From: JAJCYE01 sp036260105
Lineage (GTDB): Bacteria > Actinomycetota > CADDZG01 > JAHWKV01
Assembly: GCA_036260105.1 (NCBI GenBank)
Contig: DATAAN010000157.1
Location: forward strand, 1-19,703
Length of the DNA stretch: 19,703 nucleotides
Direction of reading: 5' to 3'
The position numbers and the translations under genes are program-made. Of this stretch, positions 1 through 7,615 are shown one piece after another (within the stretch, counting starts at the first letter, position 1; every line of letters begins with the position of its first letter). Below the pieces are notes generated by a model, which saw only the letters and a program-made list of their open reading frames with translations, ran no database searches and was not told where the DNA came from.

Positions 1-1019
1 GGGTCGTGGCCCATGAACGAGTTGTATCCCGGCAGCTCACCGGTATGCCCGTAGAAGGTGCCGAAACGAGCGAGGGCGTAGCCGTAAGCCGGTCCGTCCG
101 GATCTTCCGGGTCCCGCGGCTGGAGGCTCGCCATCCGTGCCTGTTGCGCCGGCTCGTCGAGCAGGCGACCGTTCACCAGTGCTACGACGTACCGCAGAAG
201 GTCGCCGGCGGTGGAGATTCCGCCACCGGCCGTCCATGCCCAGGACGGGCTGCCGTCGGTTTGGTCGTACGGCTTCAGGGTTCCCGCCATCGCTTCGGCC
301 TGCTGGGCCTTCGGCAGTACCTGTGTCGATATGGTCGACAAGTTGGTGCCGTACATGTACCCGCGGGCGTAAGGCCGGGGAATCGCCGCTGAAGCGCGCT
401 CCGGCATTACCGTGTCGTGCATTTCCAGCGGTTCGAAGATGCGCTTTGCGAACTCGTCGTGGACGGATCCGGCGAGCTGTTCGATCAGCAAACCGAGCAG
501 CACGGTGTTGGTGTTCGAGTAGTGGAACCGCACACCGGGCTCGCAGTAATTCTTGTGGGCGAAGGCCATCGCCAGCAGCTCCTCCGGCTCGAAGACGTAC
601 GCAGGGTCGTCGTCGAGGATGCGGTTCATCTCGACGGTCTCGGTGTAGTTGTAGAGGCCGCTGCGCATGGCCAGCAGCTGAGCAATCGTGATGTTGTCGC
701 CGTTGGGCACGCCGGGCCGGTACCTGCCGATCGGGTCGTCCAGCTCCAGCAGCTCCTCTTGAGCCAGCTGCAGGACCACCGTCCCCGTCCAGGTCTTCGT
801 ATTGCTGCCGACACGAATGTGGTCGCCCAGCTGAACCGGGTCGTCGCCCTCACGGGTGCGGGTTCCGAACGTCATCGTGAGGTCCCCATGGTCGGCCGAC
901 CGGACCAGCACGACCCCTCCCGGAACGAGCATCTCCTCCGCCATCCCGGACAGGCGGCTTCTCAGCCGGCTTGCCCACTCGTTCTCCTCCACATCGGCGT
1001 GAACTTCGGTGGGGCTCAT
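1..1019 (-). CDS. Serine hydrolase, beta-lactamase/D-Ala-D-Ala carboxypeptidase-like (C-terminus outside window)
   Basis: This is a class C beta-lactamase-fold serine hydrolase; family members cleave D-alanyl peptides, beta-lactams or esters through an acyl-serine intermediate. The three hallmark motifs are visible: SxxK as S72-N-T-K75 (nucleophile and general base), YxN as Y167-S-N169, and the third motif as H325-T-G327 (HTG in place of KTG). ATG at 1017-1019 is chosen because AGGAGG lies 7 bases upstream (1027-1032). The 339 residues seen have no stop, so the end lies beyond base 1. The N-terminus is hydrophilic with no signal peptide or lipobox, unlike most exported penicillin-binding relatives, so a cytoplasmic esterase or peptidase is possible. 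It lies 93 bases downstream of lhr on the same strand and may be cotranscribed. The family is secure; the substrate is unknown. Confidence 0.9.
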   Translation of the reverse strand, partial: MSPTEVHADVEENEWASRLRSRLSGMAEEMLVPGGVVLVRSADHGDLTMTFGTRTREGDDPVQLGDHIRVGSNTKTWTGTVVLQLAQEELLELDDPIGRYRPGVPNGDNITIAQLLAMRSGLYNYTETVEMNRILDDDPAYVFEPEELLAMAFAHKNYCEPGVRFHYSNTNTVLLGLLIEQLAGSVHDEFAKRIFEPLEMHDTVMPERASAAIPRPYARGYMYGTNLSTISTQVLPKAQQAEAMAGTLKPYDQTDGSPSWAWTAGGGISTAGDLLRYVVALVNGRLLDEPAQQARMASLQPRDPEDPDGPAYGYALARFGTFYGHTGELPGYNSFMGHD

Positions 1020-1112
1020 GCACGGTCCTCCTCAGTGCGGTGGTGGTTCCATCGTAGAGAAGGCCTCGTTGCGGGAACACAGTGAGCGCCAGGTTCGGCG
1101 AAACGTCGCTTC

Positions 1113-4100
1113 TCAGGCGCGGAGCCGCAGCCCCCGCGGAGTGTGGCGGAACCCGGCCTCCTCCATCGCTTTCGCCACGGGGCTGTCCTCGACCGCTCCT
1201 CCGTCGGCCTTCTCTACGGCGAGCTTGCCCAGGGCCCCCTGGCGCACTGCCAGAGCCAGCGCATCGGCGGCCGGCTGAAGTACGGACGGCTCGGAGCTGT
1301 AGGTCAGGACGGTCCTTCCCCCCTTCTCGACGTAGAGCACCAGCGAGCCGTCGACCATCACCACCAGCGCACCCGCCTTACGGCCCGGGCGGTGCCCCTT
1401 GGACTGGCCGTCCTCCGCTTCCCGATCGGGCCACGGGAGCGCGGCGCCGAAGGGGTTGGCCGGGTCGGTAGCGGCCAGGACGACCGCGCCGGTCGGCTCC
1501 GGGTTGCCGGAGACGAGAGACCGCATCCGGTCGACCGCTCCAGGCATGGCGAACTGGGCCGCCCCGAGCTTCTCCACGAAGTACCCGCGGCGGCAGTGGC
1601 CGGCCTCCTCCATCGCCTTCAGCACCGGGTAGACGGCGGCAAAGCCGCCCGGAACAGCCTCGGACACGACGGCACCCCGCGTGAGGACACCGTGGCGGTC
1701 CAGCAGCTGCTCGGCCAGCGCGCTCATGCGGCGGGTGTGGTCGCCGGCCCGGGCGGGGAGCAGACTCCAGCGCCCGACGCTCGACGGCGGCCCCTGGCGC
1801 AGCGGCAGCACCGGCCCCCGCCGCAGGCGGCGGCCGGGCCTCATGGACGGCATGCTGCGGCCGACCCCCTTCAGCCCCCTGACCGGAGCGACGGTGTCGT
1901 TGGTCACCAGGCCGGCCCATACCAGCTCCCAGATGGCGTCTAGCAACACTGTGTCATTTGAGATGCCGGTAGCCGTCGACACCTGGCGGAAGAACATCGC
2001 TCCGCCGCCTCTCAAGGCGTCGAGGACCCTGTGCGCCTCCTCGGTCAGCTCCTCGTTGACCGGCGGCGGCAGAAGCAGCTCGGCGTGCGAGGCGAGATAG
2101 ACGCTGATCCAGCCGTCATCGCTTCCCAGCGCCCCGCTTCCCGCCCACAGCACCTCTCCGGCGGTCGTCAGCTCGTCCAGCATGGACGCCGTGTAACCGG
2201 GCACCCGGGCCGGCAGCACCAGTCTCTCCAGCGCGCTGGCCGGCACCGCGGCCCCCTGGATCTGCTCGATCGCCCTGATCAATCCGTCGACGCCGCCGAG
2301 CGTCCGGACCGCTCCGACGTTCTGCCACACCGGCAGGAAACGGCCGAGCACCTCCGGCGGCGCGGCCTCGACCTCCTTGCGCAGCTTCGCCAGCGAACGG
2401 CGGCGGATGGCCCGCAGGACCTCGCCGTCGCACCACTCCGAGCCGCTGCCGCCGGGGCGGAACTCTCCCCTGACCACCCTTCCTCTGGACTCCAGGCGGA
2501 CCAGCGTCTCTTTCACCACCGCAGGTCCCAGTCCGAACCGGCTGGACGGCTCGGCCGGCTGGAACGGGCCGTGGGTTCGGGCGAAGCGGCCGATGAGGTC
2601 GCCGAGCGGATCGTTCACCGGCTTGAGGAAGGCATCCGGAATCCCGACCGGAAGCGGCACGCCGAGGGCGTCCCGGAACCGACCGGCATCCTCAATGGCG
2701 ACCCAGCGGTCCTGGCCGGCTATCCGCAGGACTATGGCACGGCGGCCGGTCCTGAGGGCCTCAAGCCACTCCGGCACGGCGCCCCGATCGAGCAGCTCCT
2801 GCTCCGTCAGGTCGCCGACCACCCGCAGCGCGTCGGCAGTGTCGTCGACCGATCGCAGCTTTCGGTTGGGCGCCAGCCGCTGGAGCTCCAGCTCGATCTC
2901 GGCCAGCGCCTCCGGGTCAATGAGCTCCCGCAGCTCCGAGGAGCCGAGCAGCTCGGCGAGAAGGGCGGTGTCGAGCGAGAGGGCCTGGGCCCGGCGCTCG
3001 GCCAGCGGGGCGTCGCCGTCGTAGATGAAGGCGCCGATGTACCCGAACAGAAGCGAGCTGGCGAAGGGGGAAGCGTGGTCGGTGTCCACCTGCACCGTCC
3101 GGACCTTGGCGGAGCGAATCTCGCGCATGAGCTCGGTAAGCCCCGGCAGGTCGAAGACGTCCTGCAGGCACTCCCGCATGGTCTCCAGGACGATCGGGAA
3201 GGAGCCGTACCCCGACGCCACCTGCAGCAGGTTGGCGCTGCGCTGGCGCTGCTGCCAGAGCGGAGTCCGCCGACCGGGCCGGCGTTTGGGCAGCAGCAGA
3301 GCCCGGGCGGCGCACTCCCGGAACCGGCTGGCGAACAAAGCAGACCCACCGACCTCCGAGGTAACCAGCGCCTCGATGTCGTCGGGGTCGAACAGCACCG
3401 ACTCCAGGGCCGGAGCGTCGTCTGCCTCGGGCAGCCGGACGACGATCCCGTCGTCGGTGTGCATCGTCTGCACTTCGAGCCCCAGACGCCCCCTCACCTG
3501 GTTCTCGATGGCGAGCGCCCAGGGGGCGTGAACCCGGGCGCCGAACGGTGACAGGATGGCCAGCCGCCAGTCACCCAGCTCGTCCCGGAAGCGCTCGACC
3601 ACGATGGTCCGGTCGGTGGGCAAGTGGCCGGTCGCCTCGACCTGCTCCGCCAGGTACTTGATCAGGTTGTTGGCGGCGAAGTCGTCCAGCCCCACCTGCC
3701 TAAGGCGGGTGTACGCCTCGCCGGCGGGCAACTGGCTCATCTCCCGCATGAACCTGCCGAGCGCCCGGCCGAGCTCAACCGGCCGGCCTTGCGAGTCGCC
3801 GTGCCAGAACGGCATCTTCGCCGGAGTGCCGGGGGCCGGGACGACCATCACCCGGTCGTGCGTGATCTCGACGATCCGCCAGTTCGAGGCGCCCAGCGTG
3901 AACACGTCGCTCACCCGGGACTCGTAGACCATCTCCTCGTCCAGCTCGCCAACCCGGGTGTTGCCCTCGCCGCCGGCGAGGTAGACGCCGAACAGGCCGC
4001 GGTCGGGGATGGTGCCGCCGCTCGTCACGGCGAGCAGCCGGGCGTTGCCCCGGGCGGACAGCTTTCCGGTAACCCGGTCCCAGTTGAGCCGGGGCCGGAG

Positions 4101-5540
4101 TTCAGCGAACTCGTCGCTCGGATAAAGGCCGGAGAGCATGTCCAGCACGCCGACCAGCGCGCTCGTCGGCAGGCCCTCGAAAGGAGCGGCCTTACGGACC
4201 AGGCTCTCGAGGTCTTCGAGTATCCAGTCCTCCATGGCCACCATGGAGACGATGTGCTGCGCCAGCACGTCGAGCGGGTTTCGGGGGTAGCGCAGCTCCT
4301 CGATCTCACCGGCCCGCATGCGCTCGACAACGACGGCCGCCTCCACCAGGTCGCCCCGCCACTTCGGCAGGACGACCCCGCGGCTGACCGCACCCACCTG
4401 GTGGCCGGCTCGCCCCACCCGCTGCAGGCCGGAAGCCACGCTGGCCGGCGCCTCGACCTGCAGGACGAGGTCGACGGCGCCCATGTCGATCCCCAGCTCG
4501 AGCGACGACGTGGCGACGACGGCCTTGAGGTTGCCCATCTTCAGGTCCTCCTCGATGAGGCGGCGCTGCTCCTTGGAGACGGAGCCGTGATGGGCTCGGG
4601 CGATCTGCTCGTCGGCCAGCTCGTTGATCTGGGCACAGAGACGCTCGGACAGGCGGCGGCTGTTGACGAAGACGATCGTCGAGTTGTGGGCCTGGATCAG
4701 CTCGACCAGCCGCGCCTCGATGCTCGGCCAGATCGTCCGGTGTTCGCCGTCCAGGACCGAGGACCCTTCGGCGATCTCCTCGACCTGCTCGCCCATCTCC
4801 CCCATGTCCTCGACGGGGACGACAACCGACAGGTCGAACTGCTTCTCCGACGGCGGGTTGACGATCGTCACCTCCCGGGTGCCGCCGAGGAACTTTGCCA
4901 CCTCACCCAAGGGCCTGACGGTGGCCGAAAGTCCGATCCGCTGCGCCGGCTTGTCCAGCAGGGCATCCAGCCGTTCGAGGCTCAGCGCCAGGTGGGCGCC
5001 GCGCTTGGTGCCCGCCACTGCGTGGACCTCGTCGACGATGACAGTGTCCACGTACCGGAGGGCGTCTCGGGCCTGAGAGGTGAGCAGCAGAAACAGCGAC
5101 TCCGGCGTGGTGATCAGGATGTCGGGCGGCGTGCGGGGGAACTTGCGGCGCTCCTCCTGGGGGGTGTCGCCGGTGCGGAGGCCGAAGGTAATGCGGGGTA
5201 CCGGCAGTCCGAGACGCTCGGCGGCCCGGGCGATCCCGTTGACCGGCGAGTTGAGGTTGCGCTCGACGTCGACCGCCAGCGCCTTCAGCGGAGAGACATA
5301 GAGAACCCGCAGGCGTTCCTTCTCCGGTGGCTGCGGCGAGTTGGCAATGCGGTCCAGGGCCCAGAGGAACGCGGCGAGCGTCTTGCCGGATCCTGTGGGC
5401 GCAACGACAAGCGTGTCGTTCCCGGCAGCGACCGCCCGCCAGGTCCCCTCCTGCGCCGGCGTGGGTCCGGCGAAGCTAGCTTCGAACCAGCTCCTCGTGG
5501 CCTCGGAGAAGAGCTTGAGCACCGGCAGACGTCCAGTCAT
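1113..5540 (-). CDS. lhr: Large ATP-dependent helicase Lhr (superfamily 2)
   Basis: Lhr helicases move 3'-5' on single-stranded DNA, unwind RNA:DNA hybrids and act in DNA repair. The 1475 residues match the long bacterial form (about 1500). Superfamily 2 motifs appear in order: Q-like PTPAQ near 26-30, Walker A APTGSGKT 47-54, DEVH 170-173, SAT 205-207, the TIVFVNSRR strand near 288-296, SSLELGIDMG near 345-354, and arginine-finger motif VI QRVGRAGHQ 373-381. A winged-helix/beta-barrel core follows to about residue 850, then a long C-terminal region ending in the GFRHTPRGLRLR-type tail of bacterial Lhr. ATG at 5540 has only a weak SD, but the N-terminus fits the family. It diverges from the sigma-factor gene and precedes the serine hydrolase. 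Mycobacterial Lhr is DNA-damage inducible; no LexA box is visible here. I see no frameshift. Confidence 0.96.
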   Translation of the reverse strand: MTGRLPVLKLFSEATRSWFEASFAGPTPAQEGTWRAVAAGNDTLVVAPTGSGKTLAAFLWALDRIANSPQPPEKERLRVLYVSPLKALAVDVERNLNSPVNGIARAAERLGLPVPRITFGLRTGDTPQEERRKFPRTPPDILITTPESLFLLLTSQARDALRYVDTVIVDEVHAVAGTKRGAHLALSLERLDALLDKPAQRIGLSATVRPLGEVAKFLGGTREVTIVNPPSEKQFDLSVVVPVEDMGEMGEQVEEIAEGSSVLDGEHRTIWPSIEARLVELIQAHNSTIVFVNSRRLSERLCAQINELADEQIARAHHGSVSKEQRRLIEEDLKMGNLKAVVATSSLELGIDMGAVDLVLQVEAPASVASGLQRVGRAGHQVGAVSRGVVLPKWRGDLVEAAVVVERMRAGEIEELRYPRNPLDVLAQHIVSMVAMEDWILEDLESLVRKAAPFEGLPTSALVGVLDMLSGLYPSDEFAELRPRLNWDRVTGKLSARGNARLLAVTSGGTIPDRGLFGVYLAGGEGNTRVGELDEEMVYESRVSDVFTLGASNWRIVEITHDRVMVVPAPGTPAKMPFWHGDSQGRPVELGRALGRFMREMSQLPAGEAYTRLRQVGLDDFAANNLIKYLAEQVEATGHLPTDRTIVVERFRDELGDWRLAILSPFGARVHAPWALAIENQVRGRLGLEVQTMHTDDGIVVRLPEADDAPALESVLFDPDDIEALVTSEVGGSALFASRFRECAARALLLPKRRPGRRTPLWQQRQRSANLLQVASGYGSFPIVLETMRECLQDVFDLPGLTELMREIRSAKVRTVQVDTDHASPFASSLLFGYIGAFIYDGDAPLAERRAQALSLDTALLAELLGSSELRELIDPEALAEIELELQRLAPNRKLRSVDDTADALRVVGDLTEQELLDRGAVPEWLEALRTGRRAIVLRIAGQDRWVAIEDAGRFRDALGVPLPVGIPDAFLKPVNDPLGDLIGRFARTHGPFQPAEPSSRFGLGPAVVKETLVRLESRGRVVRGEFRPGGSGSEWCDGEVLRAIRRRSLAKLRKEVEAAPPEVLGRFLPVWQNVGAVRTLGGVDGLIRAIEQIQGAAVPASALERLVLPARVPGYTASMLDELTTAGEVLWAGSGALGSDDGWISVYLASHAELLLPPPVNEELTEEAHRVLDALRGGGAMFFRQVSTATGISNDTVLLDAIWELVWAGLVTNDTVAPVRGLKGVGRSMPSMRPGRRLRRGPVLPLRQGPPSSVGRWSLLPARAGDHTRRMSALAEQLLDRHGVLTRGAVVSEAVPGGFAAVYPVLKAMEEAGHCRRGYFVEKLGAAQFAMPGAVDRMRSLVSGNPEPTGAVVLAATDPANPFGAALPWPDREAEDGQSKGHRPGRKAGALVVMVDGSLVLYVEKGGRTVLTYSSEPSVLQPAADALALAVRQGALGKLAVEKADGGAVEDSPVAKAMEEAGFRHTPRGLRLRA

Positions 5541-5605
5541 GCCTCAAGTCTGCCGCGAATCGGTGACAGGGGCTGGCCTAAATCGCCCGTCCAGCCGATC
5601 TGCCC

Positions 5606-5634
5606 TTAACGAAACGCCCGGCCGTACCGATAAG
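5606..5634 (+). promoter_or_regulatory. Candidate promoter of the sigma/anti-sigma operon
   Basis: TTAACG (5606-5611) and GATAAG (5629-5634) are exactly 17 bases apart, each matching 4 of 6 housekeeping consensus positions. Transcription would begin near 5641, giving a leader of about 46 bases before the TTG start. The overlapping GAAACG could instead be an ECF-type -35 element, which would mean autoregulation. This rests on pattern matching only. Confidence 0.3.
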
Positions 5635-5686
5635 ACCGGGACATCCGCAGTGTCGCGACTTTCGCATTGGCAAAAGGACGCTTTTC

Positions 5687-6280
5687 TTGATCGACGGGCA
5701 GGGGCTTGACGGGGCCGTCAGCGCAGCGAAGAACGGCGCCGACTGGGGCTGGACCGCCCTCTACCGCGCCCTTGCTCCCACGATCACCGGTTATCTCCGG
5801 GCTCAAGGTGCTCCCGAGCCCGAGGACGTCGCCGCCGAGGTGTTCATCCAGGCCGTGAAGGGCATCGACCGGTTTACCGGCGACGGCACCGCGTTCAAGT
5901 CCTGGATCTTCTGCATCGCCCACAACAAGCTGGTCGACGACATCCGCAAGCGCCGCCGCCGGCCGGTCGACCTGTCGCCGGAAGCCGGCCGCGACATCGT
6001 CCACCCGGCCAACGTTGAGGACCAGGTGATGCGCAACCTTGCGGACCGCCAGGTTCGGCAGATCTTCTCGCAGTTGACCGCCGACCAGCGCAACGTGTTG
6101 TACCTGCGCATGATCGGAGGCCTGACGCTGGAGGAGGTCGCCAAGGTCCTGGGCAAACCGTCCTCGGCCATCAAGGCACTGCAGCGGCGTGGTCTCGCCG
6201 CGATCAAGCGGGACCTGACTGCGCAGGGGTATCAAGTCCCGCACCCGAGCCGTTTACCGGCCGTAGGGGAACTCACGTGA
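5687..6280 (+). CDS. ECF-family RNA polymerase sigma factor
   Basis: This 197-residue protein has the two-domain layout of group 4 (extracytoplasmic function) sigma factors, which direct RNA polymerase to stress or envelope promoters. Region 2 spans about residues 22-92, with the DVAAEVF segment, the FKSWIFCIAHNKLVDDIRKR core-binding and -10 recognition helices, and a basic RKRRRR end. Region 4 spans about 121-178, with the helix-turn-helix LTLEEVAKVLGKPSSAIKAL recognising the -35 element. The TTG start is supported by AAAAGGA ending 8 bases upstream (5672-5678). The stop overlaps the next gene's start as GTGA, so the two are translationally coupled, the usual arrangement for a sigma factor and its anti-sigma factor. 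The exact ECF group cannot be assigned by eye. The promoters it controls are unknown. Confidence 0.92.
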   Translation: MIDGQGLDGAVSAAKNGADWGWTALYRALAPTITGYLRAQGAPEPEDVAAEVFIQAVKGIDRFTGDGTAFKSWIFCIAHNKLVDDIRKRRRRPVDLSPEAGRDIVHPANVEDQVMRNLADRQVRQIFSQLTADQRNVLYLRMIGGLTLEEVAKVLGKPSSAIKALQRRGLAAIKRDLTAQGYQVPHPSRLPAVGELT

Positions 6281-7407
6281 ATATCAGCGACGGCGATTTC
6301 GACAAGGTCATAAAGGGCCAGCCCGCCTCGGGCGCCGAGGCGGCCGAGATGGCGCGCATAATGCGCCGGCTGAACTCGGCCTACGTCAGCCCGATGGGGC
6401 AGGCGACTGAGGCCCGGCACCTTGCAGCGATCCAGCAGGCGAACCGCAGCCGCAAGACCGGTACCACCGTTTCCACCGGCTTAACGCCGTTGTTTGGTGC
6501 GTTGCGCTCGTTCGGTGGGGGCATGCGGAGATACGGCCTTGCGCTCTCCGGCTCCACCGCCGTTTGGGCCGTGGTTGTGGCGATGTTCCTCGTAACGGCA
6601 ACCGGCGGTCTGGCTGCCGCCGGCGTGTTGCCCTACCCGCTTCAGTCGGCGGTATCGCAGGCCGCCGAGTCTGTCGGCCTGGAGGTCCCGCGGCCGGAGG
6701 CGCCGGTAGAGGATGTCACGATGTCCGACCCTGCGTCCGGTGGCGTCGCAGTCCAGGAAAGCGATCTCGCAGCCCAGCAGGCGGCCCTGGCGTCCGCCGA
6801 GCAGGCCATCGCGGCAGCAGAGCAGGCGCAAAAGGCGGCCCAGGAGGCCGCAGCGATCACCGCTCGGTGCATCGAGGAGTCAATGGCTCAGGTGTCGACT
6901 CTGGTCGACGGGATCCTGACAGCCTCCAGTCCGGCGCAGGCGCAGGCGATCGTCGCCCAGGCCCGCAACATCGGCGGCGGGGTGAAGTCGTGCGCCGACC
7001 AGGCGGCTGCCGCCGGTCAGACCGGTGTCGGGCGGGCAGGCGAGGCTACTATGCTCGCTCAGACGGCCGCCCAGGGCGCCCCGGCGCTCGACGACCAGGG
7101 CCGGTCCGCCGTCGCAGCAGCCGAGAAAGCCGCCCGGACCGCGGCGACCTCAGCGGGAAGCGCGCTGCAGATGAGTCAGTCCATCGTCGACAACGTCACC
7201 AGCCTTGCGGCAAGTTTGGTCAACAGCTCGCTCGGACTTCAGCAAGCTGCGACCGCGGCCGCTCCCCCGCCGCCGGCTGCCGGCACGCCGGCTCCGCCGG
7301 CCGGCGGCAACTTCACGAACCCGGGAGCGTGGGCCGGTCGGGGCATGGACTACGCCAACGAGATCATGCGCTCCTTCATGGGCGGGGCGGGGCGGACCAG
7401 GCGTTAA
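6277..7407 (+). CDS. Putative membrane anti-sigma factor with Ala-rich, two-cysteine outer domain
   Basis: This 376-residue protein is inferred to be the anti-sigma factor of the upstream ECF gene: it starts inside the sigma stop (GTGA, AGGGGA 6 bases upstream) and has the expected topology. Residues 1-84 are cytoplasmic and mostly helical, starting with a DGDFDKVIKGQ segment; no HxxxCxxC zinc anti-sigma motif is present. One membrane helix spans about 88-117. Outside lies a juxtamembrane helix (YPLQSAVSQAAESVGL, 120-135), an Ala/Gln-rich helical region (about 165-325) with cysteines C198 and C239, a Pro/Ala linker (329-343) and a C-terminal helix ending in RTRR. C198 and C239 could form a disulfide or respond to redox. 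Residues 181-250 align without gaps to the exported protein at 12466-13350. I know no named family for the outer domain. The anti-sigma role is context inference. Confidence 0.82.
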   Translation: MNISDGDFDKVIKGQPASGAEAAEMARIMRRLNSAYVSPMGQATEARHLAAIQQANRSRKTGTTVSTGLTPLFGALRSFGGGMRRYGLALSGSTAVWAVVVAMFLVTATGGLAAAGVLPYPLQSAVSQAAESVGLEVPRPEAPVEDVTMSDPASGGVAVQESDLAAQQAALASAEQAIAAAEQAQKAAQEAAAITARCIEESMAQVSTLVDGILTASSPAQAQAIVAQARNIGGGVKSCADQAAAAGQTGVGRAGEATMLAQTAAQGAPALDDQGRSAVAAAEKAARTAATSAGSALQMSQSIVDNVTSLAASLVNSSLGLQQAATAAAPPPPAAGTPAPPAGGNFTNPGAWAGRGMDYANEIMRSFMGGAGRTRR

Positions 7408-7426
7408 CTGCTCTGCCGGCAAGCAG
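7408..7426 (+). terminator. Weak hairpin after the sigma/anti-sigma operon
   Basis: CTGCT (7408-7412) pairs with AGCAG (7422-7426) directly after the stop codon, with a self-complementary TGCCGGCA in the loop, followed by ATTCTT. The stem is only 5 bp and there is no real T-tract, so this is a weak candidate. The rest of 7427-7594 shows no recognisable feature. Confidence 0.22.
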
Positions 7427-7594
7427 ATTCTTAGCACACGGCGTTGCCCGACCTGCGTTTCAGAACTTCAAAGCGGTCATGGCGGGTGTCCCGGGAGCAC
7501 GCCATATGCCTTGGCAGCCTACTTCCCGTCGTATTTCGATTCAGAGCCGATGTCCCTTGCCAATTCCTCCCTTAGTTTTGTCACCCCCGCCATC

Positions 7595-7600
7595 TATGAT
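7595..7600 (+). promoter_or_regulatory. Predicted -10 element of the HNH gene (leaderless transcript)
   Basis: TATGAT matches 5 of 6 positions of the -10 consensus and lies 7 bases before the ATG at 7608. That is the TANNNT-N7-ATG spacing of leaderless actinobacterial genes, where transcription begins at the A of the start codon. There is no SD before 7596 or 7608. The -35 region (TTAGTT at 7572-7577) is poor. Confidence 0.45.
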
Positions 7601-7615
7601 CAAACGTATGTTCGA
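7600..7615 (+). promoter_or_regulatory. LexA (SOS) box-like operator over the HNH start codon
   Basis: The 16 bases TCAAACGTATGTTCGA match the actinobacterial/Gram-positive LexA consensus TCGAAC-N4-GTTCGA with one mismatch (A for G at the third base). Including flanking bases, GATCAAAC and GTTCGATC form an imperfect palindrome. The box overlaps the predicted -10 element by one base and covers the likely start site and ATG, so bound repressor would block initiation. Actinobacterial DUF222/13E12-type genes are known to carry such boxes. Binding is inferred. Confidence 0.55.

Noticed and set aside
1760..1860. Possible frameshift in the C-terminal part of lhr, from an Arg/Pro-rich stretch
   Set aside because: The frame stays open and typical Lhr segments (GRWSLL, ALAEQLLDRHG, GYFVEKLGAAQFA) resume directly after it, so it is a natural linker.
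2031..5609. Long plus-strand open frames (506 and 661 codons) opposite lhr
   Set aside because: Antisense shadows of Lhr in GC-rich DNA, without SD sites, domains or sensible composition.
6564..7607. Upstream extension of the HNH frame through the anti-sigma gene
   Set aside because: The extra residues are an Arg/Gly-rich shadow of the anti-sigma gene; the real start is marked by the -10 and LexA-like box at 7595-7615.
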